Shown piece after piece: positions 1-4,718 of a stretch of 6,723 nt of DNA (positions are counted from its first letter, which is position 1; every line of letters begins with the position of its first letter). The translations under genes were made by a program, and so were the position numbers. The DNA is from Prevotella sp. (lineage in GTDB: Bacteria; Bacteroidota; Bacteroidia; Bacteroidales; Bacteroidaceae). The notes beneath the pieces are model-generated. The model was given only the letters and a program-made list of their open reading frames with translations, was not told the DNA's origin and made no database searches. The stretch covers positions 1-6,723 of the forward strand of contig JAFRZC010000211.1 in NCBI GenBank assembly GCA_017442765.1, given 5' to 3'.

Positions 1-93
1 GCCTACTCCCGACCCCTCCCTAAAGGGAAGGGAGTACCCTCTCTCTTCTCCATCCCGAGCGGAGCTCGCTCCCCCGTTGTCTTCTCTCTCTCC
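1..93 (-). repeat. repeat-like GC-rich insert translated in frame within rel
   Basis: This stretch encodes residues 127-157 of the Rel protein, a segment rich in G, R, E and S. It contains a short hairpin at 57-71 (arms GAGCG and CGCTC, 5-nt loop) and a CCCT/AGGG-type inverted repeat around 15-34. Homopurine/homopyrimidine tracts like these are typical of dispersed intergenic repeats rather than conserved enzyme sequence. The frame stays open throughout, so the insert seems tolerated in a linker. The boundary at 93 is estimated from where family resemblance stops, and the left boundary lies outside the window. Confidence 0.5.
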
Positions 94-471
94 ACTTTTC
101 CTGTATAGACCTTGAATGCGCCGAAGACCTCGTAGAATGAGTCTTACGCTGTCGTCTGCCAATAGAGGGTAAGAGCCGACATCCTCCAGATCGGCATCCT
201 CCGGCAGGCAGGAGTTGAGCAGAATGGCTACGACACCGTCGTGTCGCAGGCCGGCCTCCTCAATACCCAGCAAGGCCGTCTGCAAAGCCGTCACAACGGG
301 GTTCAGTCCGAATATGTCGCGACGAAGCGTTCCTTGCTCCGTCGCGATATTCAGGTGCTGGCGAAGCAACACCTCCTCCGCATCGTCAATACCGCACGAC
401 GACCGGAGCGTGGCCCAAAGGGTTTGTGCCGCCTGCCGTTCTTCAGCCGTGAATTCAAACCATTCGTTCAT
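1..471 (-). CDS. RelA/SpoT-family (p)ppGpp synthetase, N-terminal part (runs off left edge)
   Basis: Reading the minus strand from ATG at 471-469 gives 157 uninterrupted codons to the window edge. From memory, the stretch around residues 36-77 (RQHL, then RRDIFGLNPVVTALQTALL) and the later LILRGLRRIQGLYRKS (about 111-126) match the N-terminal region of a Bacteroidales RelA/SpoT paralogue. Such enzymes make, and sometimes hydrolyse, the alarmone (p)ppGpp in the cytoplasm during starvation. The visible part corresponds to a degenerate HD (hydrolase) domain: where an HD pair would be expected there is L85-N86, so hydrolase activity is doubtful. The synthetase, TGS and ACT domains would lie beyond the edge. 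Residues from about 127 onward are Gly/Arg/Glu/Ser-rich and look unlike the conserved family sequence; they appear to come from an inserted repeat. The start is supported by a -7-like box 45 nt upstream and by the family-like N-terminus. No Shine-Dalgarno is seen. Confidence is good for the family, lower for RelA versus Rel function. Confidence 0.75.
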   Translation of the reverse strand, partial: MNEWFEFTAEERQAAQTLWATLRSSCGIDDAEEVLLRQHLNIATEQGTLRRDIFGLNPVVTALQTALLGIEEAGLRHDGVVAILLNSCLPEDADLEDVGSYPLLADDSVRLILRGLRRIQGLYRKSGEREDNGGASSARDGEERGYSLPFREGSGVG

Positions 472-480
472 TGTAGAGGG

Positions 481-496
481 ACGCGGCGTGCCGCGT
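481..496 (-). repeat. GC-rich hairpin in the rel leader
   Basis: Perfect inverted repeat: ACGCGGC at 481-487 and GCCGCGT at 490-496 with a 2-nt spacer. On the rel transcript the stem would end 9 nt before the ATG, so it lies where ribosomes load. It may be a dispersed repeat, a regulatory hairpin, or both. The symmetry is seen directly; the regulatory role is inferred. Confidence 0.6.
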
Positions 497-515
497 ATGA
501 TATTATTTCCTTTTG

Positions 516-523
516 CAAAAGTA
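516..523 (-). promoter_or_regulatory. candidate -7 box of the rel promoter
   Basis: The minus strand reads TACTTTTG from 523 to 516, an exact match to the Bacteroidota sigma-ABfr -7 consensus TAnnTTTG. No good TTTG -33 box lies 19-21 nt upstream, where the heptamer tract sits. The predicted transcript would start about 30-40 nt before the rel ATG and carry the 481-496 hairpin. Confidence 0.45.
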
Positions 524-532
524 CAAAAAAAG

Positions 533-560
533 GATGAAAGAAGAACGATGAAGGATGAGT
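533..560 (+). repeat. degenerate heptamer tract (GATGAAN type, 4 units)
   Basis: Four consecutive 7-bp units: GATGAAA (533-539), GAAGAAC (540-546), GATGAAG (547-553) and GATGAGT (554-560). The tract lies immediately upstream of the rel -7 box. The complementary unit type recurs at 715-742. Confidence 0.6.
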
Positions 561-589
561 TTTTTACGAATGCAGGCAAAAAACTTACT

Positions 590-613
590 GAAATTTAAAA
601 AAAAGTAAATTTC
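590..613. repeat. AT-rich inverted repeat
   Basis: Perfect 8-bp arms, GAAATTTA at 590-597 and TAAATTTC at 606-613, separated by an A-rich 8-nt loop. The role is unknown. It lies between the rel promoter region and the first palindrome. Confidence 0.5.
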
Positions 614-618
614 CATGC

Positions 619-634
619 GAGAGATATATCTCTC
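619..634. repeat. 16-bp perfect palindrome GAGAGATATATCTCTC
   Basis: The sequence is identical to its own reverse complement across 16 bp. Its half-site TATCTCTC is reused in the unit at 817-832 of the palindrome array, so it looks like an isolated member of that family. Confidence 0.65.
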
Positions 635-646
635 ACCGCTGCAATT

Positions 647-671
647 GTTAAAACCTGATTTCCGATTTAAC
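647..671. repeat. small inverted repeat, GTTAAA/TTTAAC
   Basis: Arms GTTAAA at 647-652 and TTTAAC at 666-671, with a 13-nt loop. The 11-mer TTTAACATTTC at 666-676 is repeated exactly at 1026-1036, at the right arm of the larger inverted repeat, suggesting that both derive from one dispersed element. Confidence 0.4.
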
Positions 672-714
672 ATTTCACTTAGCCCCCCAATCGTCTCTTT
701 TACTCCCTTTTAAA

Positions 715-742
715 CTTTCATCCCTCATCTTTCATCTCTCTT
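715..742 (-). repeat. degenerate heptamer tract (ATGAAAG type read on minus strand)
   Basis: Plus-strand units are CTTTCAT (715-721), CCCTCAT (722-728), CTTTCAT (729-735) and CTCTCTT (736-742). Read on the minus strand this is ATGAAAG-like, the same family as the tract at 533-560. The tract abuts the palindrome array. Confidence 0.55.
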
Positions 743-749
743 TCTTTCC

Positions 750-854
750 GAAACATATATGTTTCACCTCCCGAAACATGGTCTTTCGCAACACGAAAGA
801 CGGTCTTTCAGCACCCGAAACATATATCTCTCAGACGTGAGATATATACCTTTC
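750..854. repeat. regular array of five palindrome-like units, period 22-23 bp
   Basis: Five units begin with GAAA or GAGA and end with TTTC or CTC: 750-765 (GAAACATATATGTTTC, perfect palindrome), 773-787 (GAAACATGGTCTTTC), 795-809 (GAAAGACGGTCTTTC, perfect 7-bp arms around one base), 817-832 (GAAACATATATCTCTC) and 839-854 (GAGATATATACCTTTC). The intervening linkers are 7, 7, 7 and 6 nt. Unit starts are 23, 22, 22 and 22 bp apart. Neighbouring units also pair with each other, for example GTCTTTCG at 781-788 with CGAAAGAC at 794-801. Two units are chimeras of half-sites seen elsewhere in this region. There is no identical repeat and no long spacer, so it is not a CRISPR array. Confidence 0.65.
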
Positions 855-864
855 GGACGTGGAG

Positions 865-885
865 AGTGAAAAGTGACAAGTGAAA
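865..885 (+). repeat. AGTGAAA-type heptamer, three copies
   Basis: Units AGTGAAA (865-871), AGTGACA (872-878) and AGTGAAA (879-885). The third unit holds a GTG at 880-882 preceded in frame by TGA (874-876), the same arrangement as at 3820-3840 and 4698-4718. Here the reading frame that follows is not convincingly a gene. Confidence 0.65.
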
Positions 886-1040
886 CGTTCTGTATGTCGC
901 TGTTTTGCAGCGACTTACATGGCGTTTGCCAGGGTCGCCTATTTTGACACCGCTGGACTATTGTCCCGCCGCCCCGATTTCATGCGATTACGCGCGTTAA
1001 AATCTCTGCTCGCAAACCGCCAGATTTTAACATTTCCAAC
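886..1040. repeat. hairpin-rich block, probable dispersed element
   Basis: Contains two strong inverted repeats. GTCGCTG at 896-902 pairs with CAGCGAC at 908-914 around TTTTG, and the stem extends outward by four more base pairs (TGTA/TACA) after one mismatch. GTTAAAATCT at 996-1005 pairs perfectly with AGATTTTAAC at 1022-1031 around a 16-nt loop. Neither is followed by a T-tract on either strand that would make a canonical terminator, although the second stem lies about 30 nt past the stop of the DUF4488-like gene and could end or protect its transcript. The block resembles, from memory, sequence recurring between genes in Prevotella genomes; that needs a genome-wide count. Confidence 0.5.
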
Positions 1041-1060
1041 TCTTTTCTTTGTCGTATCGC

Positions 1061-1525
1061 TTATGGAGATGGCATTTTGTCGATACGTTTCCAAGCCTCT
1101 CTGCCCTCAACACCACTTTGGGGGAGTTTCCATTGGATGAAAAGCAGGTTTCTGTCTGGACTTAACTGATAAGTAAGACGGCTATTTTGGCCTTCATCGC
1201 CCTTTGTGTCATCGCTAAAATGTTTCAGTTTCTCTGTGTAGGTCGATTCTGATGTAATGGTATATGTGCCCTTTGCCCATACTTCAGCCCATTCTTTTTG
1301 CTGCCTCTGGCGAATATTCCAAAATTCCCCAGAAGTGGAAAAGACTTTATAGGAAATAGTTCCTGGTATTTTTCCGGAAGGGATTGTGGAATGGTCATTA
1401 ACTCTCCCGTCAACACCTATTAGTTGCCATACACCAACAAGCGGATTTTCGTTTTGACGCTGCGTTTTGCAACTGCTAAAAATAATTAGCAGCAGTAATA
1501 ATGGGAATATCAATTTAGGTTTCAT
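1061..1525 (-). CDS. small lipoprotein, DUF4488-like
   Basis: A 154-residue protein starting at ATG 1525-1523 and ending at TAA 1063-1061. Residues 1-19 form a lipoprotein signal peptide: K2 and K4, a Leu/Ile-rich core, and lipobox F-S-S-C with Cys19 as the lipidated residue. The mature part has LVGVWQLIGVDG (29-40), SYKVFSTSGEF (58-68), GTYTITSESTYTE (86-98) and a late EAWKRI. This spacing of a W-x-L strand, a Y-K strand, a G-T-Y strand and a closing W-K-R strand fits the Bacteroidota DUF4488 family as I recall it, which has a lipocalin-like beta fold and no firmly known function. Location is predicted to be membrane-anchored in the periplasm or outer membrane. The gene is visibly AT-richer than its neighbours. 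It has its own near-perfect promoter and is divergent from the peptidase gene. No catalytic motif is evident. Confidence 0.7.
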   Translation of the reverse strand: MKPKLIFPLLLLLIIFSSCKTQRQNENPLVGVWQLIGVDGRVNDHSTIPSGKIPGTISYKVFSTSGEFWNIRQRQQKEWAEVWAKGTYTITSESTYTEKLKHFSDDTKGDEGQNSRLTYQLSPDRNLLFIQWKLPQSGVEGREAWKRIDKMPSP

Positions 1526-1578
1526 CCTTTGGGTGATAATTTATGATGATTTTTATGGATAAATGCCGTACTTGGGTA

Positions 1579-1610
1579 CAAAAATAGTGTTTATTTTCAT
1601 TTTATACAAA
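1579..1610 (-). promoter_or_regulatory. promoter of the DUF4488-like gene
   Basis: On the minus strand, TTTG (1610-1607) is followed after exactly 20 nt by TATTTTTG (1586-1579). This is an excellent match to the Bacteroidota housekeeping promoter (TTTG, 19-21 nt, TAnnTTTG). The start codon lies about 50 nt further downstream at 1525. Confidence 0.7.
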
Positions 1611-1627
1611 TATTTTTTGTAATTTTG
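1599..1627 (+). promoter_or_regulatory. candidate promoter of the M13 peptidase gene
   Basis: TAATTTTG at 1620-1627 matches the -7 consensus TAnnTTTG. At the expected -33 position there is only a weak TTTC (1595-1598), so the promoter may be weaker or activator-dependent. It interleaves with the opposing promoter at 1579-1610, so the two could interfere. The leader to the ATG at 1674 is A-rich with no Shine-Dalgarno, as is usual in Bacteroidota. Confidence 0.5.
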
Positions 1628-1673
1628 CATTCTGATGATAAATCAAAAAATTAAATAATAAAAAAACAAAGAA

Positions 1674-3707
1674 ATGAGAATGAGATTATTTATTCCGATG
1701 ATGGCCATGCTGGCGATGCCAGTGGCAAGCGTAGCCCAGAGCAAGACGGGGCTGAAGATGGAGAACCTCGACAAGAGCGTAAAGGCGCAAGACAATTTCT
1801 ATATGTTCGCCACGGGCGGTTGGCAGAAGCGCAATCCGTTGCCCGCAGCCTACTCGCGCTTCGGCAGCTTCGACCAGTTGCAGGAGGACAACAACAAGCG
1901 CATCAACTCGATACTCGACGAGTTGCAGAAGAAGTCGTTTGCCGAGGGCACGACAGAGCGCAAGCTCTCCGACTTCTACAAGCTGGCGATGGACTCGGTG
2001 CGCCGCAACAATGAGGGCATCGCACCCGTAAAGCCTATTCTGGCAGAGATTGCCGCGGCTCGGACGAAGGCCGACCTGCAGGCGCTTCAGGTGAAATATG
2101 CGGCGTTTGGCTTAGGGTTGCCTTACCATTCGGGGTTTGGCGCCGACGAGAAAAACGTGACGATGAACATCCTGAACATCAACCAGGGCGGACTGACTTT
2201 GGGGCAGAAAGACTACTATGTGAACAACGATGAGGCGACGGTGAAGATTCGCGAGGCTTACAAGAGCCATATCGCCCGTATGTTCGAGCTCTTCGGCTTC
2301 ACAAAGGAGCAGGCGCAGAGAAAGCGCGACGCGGTGTTCCGCTTCGAGACAGCCCTTGCCCTCATCTCAAAGAGCCGTACCGAGTTGCGCGACCCGCAGG
2401 CAAACTACAACAAGATGACGCTTGAGGAGTTCAAGGCGCAATATCCGAGCTTCCCCATTGAGCAGTTGCTGAATGCCGAGGGCGTGAAGACCGAGTATTT
2501 CCAGGAGATGATTGTCGGACAGCCGAAGTTCATGGAAGGAGCCGACAAGCTGTATGCGGCCATGACCGCCTCCGACCTTCGTGCCTATATGGAATGGGAT
2601 GTCATCACAAGCTGCGCATCGCTTCTCAGCGACGAGGTACGCGAGGCAAACTTCGACTTCTTCGGTCGCACCATGACAGGAAGAAAAGAGGACTACCCGC
2701 TCTGGAAGCGTGCTACAAACTCGGTGCAGGGCATCATGGGCGAGGCGCTCGGGAAGATGTATTGCGAGCGCTATTTCCCCGCCTCGTCGAAAGAGCAGAT
2801 GGCCAGGCTGGTGAAAAACCTTCAGACGAGCCTCGGCGAGCGCATCGACGCACAGAAGTGGATGAGCGAAGAGACCAAGGCCAACGCACACAAGAAACTC
2901 TCCACGTTCTACGTGAAGATTGGCTATCCCGACAAGTGGACCGACTACTCGAAACTGAACATCGACCCGCAAAAGTCGTTCTATGAGAACGTGATGGCTT
3001 GCCGCCTGTGGCGCAACCAAAAGCATATCGACGAGAAGGCAGGCAAACCCGTTGACCGCGACGAGTGGTATATGACCCCACAAACCGTCAATGCCTACTA
3101 CAATCCTACGACTAACGAGATCTGCTTCCCCGCAGGCATCCTTCAGTATCCCTTCTTCGACCCGAAGGCCGACGAGGCATTCAACTACGGAGCCATCGGC
3201 GTGGTTATCGGCCACGAGATGACCCACGGCTTCGACGACCAAGGCCGCCAGTTCGACGACAAAGGCTACATGAACGACTGGTGGACAGCCGACGACGCCA
3301 AAGGCTTCGAGGAGCGCGCAAACCTCTACGACGCTTTCTTCTCCGCCATCAAGGTGCTGCCCGACCTGAATGCCAACGGACGGCTGACACTCGGCGAGAA
3401 CCTGGCCGACCATGGAGGATTGCAGGTGGCTTACACGGCCTTCAAGAACGCCACGGCACAGAAGCCCCTGACAGCAAAAGACGGGTTTACGCCTGAGCAG
3501 CGGTTCTTCATCGCATACGCAGGCGTATGGGGACAGAACATTACAGAACAGGAGATTCGACAACGCACGAAGAACGACCCCCACTCATTGGGCGAATGGC
3601 GCGTGAACGGCGCGTTGCCACACATCGACGCATGGTATGAGGCCTTCGGCGTGAAGGAAGGCGACAAGATGTTCATTCCCAAAGAAGAACGCCTCGACCT
3701 CTGGTGA
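1674..3707 (+). CDS. pepO: secreted M13-family zinc metallopeptidase (PepO/neprilysin-like)
   Basis: A 677-residue protein with the complete M13 signature. Residues 1-21 are a type I signal peptide (Arg-rich start, Met/Leu/Ala core, likely cleavage after VASVA), predicting export to the periplasm or beyond. The N-terminal M13 helical domain fills roughly 35-420. The substrate-binding NAYY motif is at 473-476, the zinc motif HEMTH at 514-518 (H514 and H518 ligands, E515 catalytic), and ENLAD at 575-579 supplies the third ligand E575 and D579. H637 and R643, in the DPHSLGEWRVNG segment, correspond to neprilysin His711 and Arg717. The chain ends in Trp, as is typical. No active-site residue is missing and the length is normal. 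The family cleaves oligopeptides up to about 40 residues on the N-terminal side of hydrophobic residues. A second in-frame ATG lies two codons later (1680); 1674 is preferred by convention. The gene seems monocistronic or weakly linked to the next. The substrate here is unknown. Confidence 0.93.
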   Translation: MRMRLFIPMMAMLAMPVASVAQSKTGLKMENLDKSVKAQDNFYMFATGGWQKRNPLPAAYSRFGSFDQLQEDNNKRINSILDELQKKSFAEGTTERKLSDFYKLAMDSVRRNNEGIAPVKPILAEIAAARTKADLQALQVKYAAFGLGLPYHSGFGADEKNVTMNILNINQGGLTLGQKDYYVNNDEATVKIREAYKSHIARMFELFGFTKEQAQRKRDAVFRFETALALISKSRTELRDPQANYNKMTLEEFKAQYPSFPIEQLLNAEGVKTEYFQEMIVGQPKFMEGADKLYAAMTASDLRAYMEWDVITSCASLLSDEVREANFDFFGRTMTGRKEDYPLWKRATNSVQGIMGEALGKMYCERYFPASSKEQMARLVKNLQTSLGERIDAQKWMSEETKANAHKKLSTFYVKIGYPDKWTDYSKLNIDPQKSFYENVMACRLWRNQKHIDEKAGKPVDRDEWYMTPQTVNAYYNPTTNEICFPAGILQYPFFDPKADEAFNYGAIGVVIGHEMTHGFDDQGRQFDDKGYMNDWWTADDAKGFEERANLYDAFFSAIKVLPDLNANGRLTLGENLADHGGLQVAYTAFKNATAQKPLTAKDGFTPEQRFFIAYAGVWGQNITEQEIRQRTKNDPHSLGEWRVNGALPHIDAWYEAFGVKEGDKMFIPKEERLDLW

Positions 3708-3709
3708 GA

Positions 3710-3772
3710 ATAATTCATAATTCTTAATGGGGAGTGAATGGGATAGAAAGAGGAGTGAAAGGGATAGAAAGG
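3710..3772 (+). repeat. tandem repeats after the peptidase gene (7-bp and 21-bp periods)
   Basis: Two copies of ATAATTC (3710-3716, 3717-3723) directly follow the peptidase stop codon. They are succeeded by a 21-bp direct repeat, 3731-3751 and 3752-3772, whose copies begin GGAGTGAAT and GGAGTGAAA and differ at two positions. The 21-bp unit is three times seven, in keeping with the other heptamer tracts. No factor-independent terminator (stem plus T-tract) is seen in this spacer. Confidence 0.6.
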
Positions 3773-3777
3773 GACGA

Positions 3778-3785
3778 TAGTTTTG
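3778..3785 (+). promoter_or_regulatory. possible -7 box upstream of the substrate-binding-like gene
   Basis: TAGTTTTG matches TAnnTTTG and lies 50 nt before the GTG start at 3835. No TTTG -33 box is found 19-21 nt upstream, where the 21-bp repeat sits, so this is only a candidate. The alternative is readthrough from the peptidase gene. Confidence 0.3.
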
Positions 3786-3819
3786 CTATTCTCGTGCCTC
3801 TCACCTCGTACCCCCAACA

Positions 3820-3840
3820 AGTGAAAAGTGATAAGTGGAA
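3820..3840 (+). repeat. AGTGAWA-type heptamer, three copies, supplying a start codon
   Basis: Units AGTGAAA (3820-3826), AGTGATA (3827-3833) and AGTGGAA (3834-3840). Read in the frame of the downstream gene, TGA (3829-3831) and TAA (3832-3834) are followed at once by the start codon GTG (3835-3837). The same TGA-TAA-GTG arrangement recurs at 4707-4715. Confidence 0.7.
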
Positions 3841-4716
3841 AATCTGTGTAATCTTTGCAATCTGTGGTGGCGGGTTAACCTTCTCCTGATTCTTTTCGTG
3901 TCATGCGGAGAGAAAAGCGATGACAACACATCGCAGGAAGAACGTCTCAGGGAGATGCATGCCGAGCAACAGGCGTTCAAGGTGGGAGTGATGCCCACAC
4001 TCGATTGCCTGCCTCTGTTCGTAGCCAAGGAGACAGGATTGTTCGACAGCCTTCACGTGGATGTGAGACTCAAGAGATATACCGCCCAGATGGACATCGA
4101 CACGGCCCTGCTAAGGGGTAGGGTAGAGATGGCCGTTACCGACCGCATACGCATGGAGCACCTGACACGCAAAGGGCTGACGCTCGACACGTTCGCCATC
4201 GTACCCTCCGAATGGGTGCTGGTCAGCAGGCAGAACGCACGCCTCAAGGAGATGAGCCAGATGGGCGACAAGATGATTGCCATGACACGCTTCTCAGCCA
4301 CCGACTACCTGACGGATAAGGCTTTGGAGAACGTGAAAACCAGCGCACAAGTCTTTCGCGTGCAAATCAACGACGTGAGCCTCCGACTGAGAATGATACT
4401 CAACAGCACGATGGACGCCGCATGGCTGCCTGAGCCACAGGCAAGCATAGCCGTCGGAGCGGGAAATGTCGTGATGAAGCGGAGCAACGACGTTGAGGGC
4501 GACTTTGGACGGCTCGTCGTCAGGTCAGCTGAGATGGACGACGCCCGACGAGCGCAGCAGTTGGATTTGCTAACACGGGCATATAACCAGGCAGTCGATT
4601 CCATAGGAAAGCATGGCGTGGCGCATTACGCTGCCGTCATCGGAAAATATTGCGACTGCAAGCCAAACACAAAACTCCCGCCCACAAACTTTAAAAAAGT
4701 GATAAGTGATAAGTGA
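3835..4716 (+). CDS. lipoprotein resembling ABC-transporter substrate-binding proteins (SsuA/NMT1-like)
   Basis: A 293-residue protein. GTG at 3835 is the only usable start, because the two preceding in-frame codons are stops and no canonical start follows before the lipobox. The signal peptide is odd: residues 3-11 read NLCNLCNLW from a 9-bp tandem repeat, then R13, a short LLLILFV core and lipobox F-V-S-C with Cys24. The mature protein opens with FKVGVMPTLDCLPLFVAKETGLFD (48-71), the classic first strand and loop of periplasmic binding proteins of the SsuA/NMT1 type, followed by a MAVTD-type segment and a WLPEPQ-type segment. Such proteins capture small molecules for an ABC importer, but no permease or ATPase gene is nearby, so the ligand and even a transport role are unknown. 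The last residues, KVISDK, and the stop are encoded by a heptamer repeat, so the natural C-terminus may have been replaced. The stop overlaps the next start by 4 nt. Confidence 0.7.
   Translation: MENLCNLCNLWWRVNLLLILFVSCGEKSDDNTSQEERLREMHAEQQAFKVGVMPTLDCLPLFVAKETGLFDSLHVDVRLKRYTAQMDIDTALLRGRVEMAVTDRIRMEHLTRKGLTLDTFAIVPSEWVLVSRQNARLKEMSQMGDKMIAMTRFSATDYLTDKALENVKTSAQVFRVQINDVSLRLRMILNSTMDAAWLPEPQASIAVGAGNVVMKRSNDVEGDFGRLVVRSAEMDDARRAQQLDLLTRAYNQAVDSIGKHGVAHYAAVIGKYCDCKPNTKLPPTNFKKVISDK
3841..3867 (+). repeat. 9-bp tandem repeat encoding the signal-peptide n-region
   Basis: Three units, AATCTGTGT (3841-3849), AATCTTTGC (3850-3858) and AATCTGTGG (3859-3867), are translated as NLC, NLC and NLW. 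With the preceding heptamers they supply all residues up to W11 of the lipoprotein. Two cysteines and a Trp in an n-region are unusual and suggest that intergenic repeat was recruited as coding sequence. Confidence 0.65.
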
Positions 4717-4718
4717 AT
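4698..4718 (+). repeat. AGTGATA-type heptamer, three copies, ending one gene and starting the next
   Basis: Units AGTGATA (4698-4704), AGTGATA (4705-4711) and AGTGAAT (4712-4718). In the upstream gene's frame they encode VISDK then TGA (4714-4716). In the downstream frame they give TGA (4707-4709), TAA (4710-4712) and GTG start (4713-4715). The third frame is closed by TGA TAA at 4700-4705. All three frames are therefore stopped, and the GTG and TGA share bases in a 4-nt GTGA overlap. Confidence 0.75.

Larger units (their letters stand above)
472..1060. other. 589-bp gene-poor, repeat-rich intergenic region
   Basis: I find no convincing protein-coding gene between the rel start and the stop of the DUF4488-like gene. 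From left to right it holds a GC-rich hairpin in the rel leader (481-496), a rel promoter-like box (516-523), a heptamer tract (533-560), an AT-rich inverted repeat (590-613), a 16-bp palindrome (619-634), a small inverted repeat (647-671), a second heptamer tract (715-742), a regular palindrome array (750-854), a third heptamer tract (865-885) and a block with two larger inverted repeats (about 886-1040). It is therefore almost wholly repeat sequence. Confidence 0.75.

Noticed and set aside
215..598. Plus-strand open frames over the left end (127 and 98 codons)
   Set aside because: They lie antisense to the Rel reading frame, which has clear family resemblance. Their translations are Ser/Arg-rich shadow sequence and run into AT-rich intergenic DNA.
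750..854. CRISPR array
   Set aside because: The units are 15-16 bp, differ from one another and are separated by only 6-7 nt, with no cas gene nearby.
896..914. Rho-independent terminator
   Set aside because: The stem is good, but no T-tract follows on either strand, and it is over 145 bp past the lipoprotein stop.
880..1140. An 86-residue protein starting at GTG 880
   Set aside because: It spans two hairpins, overlaps the tail of the opposing lipoprotein gene and has no domain or signal; it is better explained as a dispersed repeat. Kept as a finding, not as a gene.
2367..3584. A 405-codon minus-strand open frame
   Set aside because: It lies entirely antisense to the M13 peptidase, whose catalytic motifs are all intact. 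Long antisense frames are common opposite GC-rich codons.
3708..3834. Terminator after the peptidase gene
   Set aside because: Only tandem repeats and a 4-bp ATAG/CTAT stem are present; no stem with a T-tract is visible, so readthrough into the next gene cannot be excluded.
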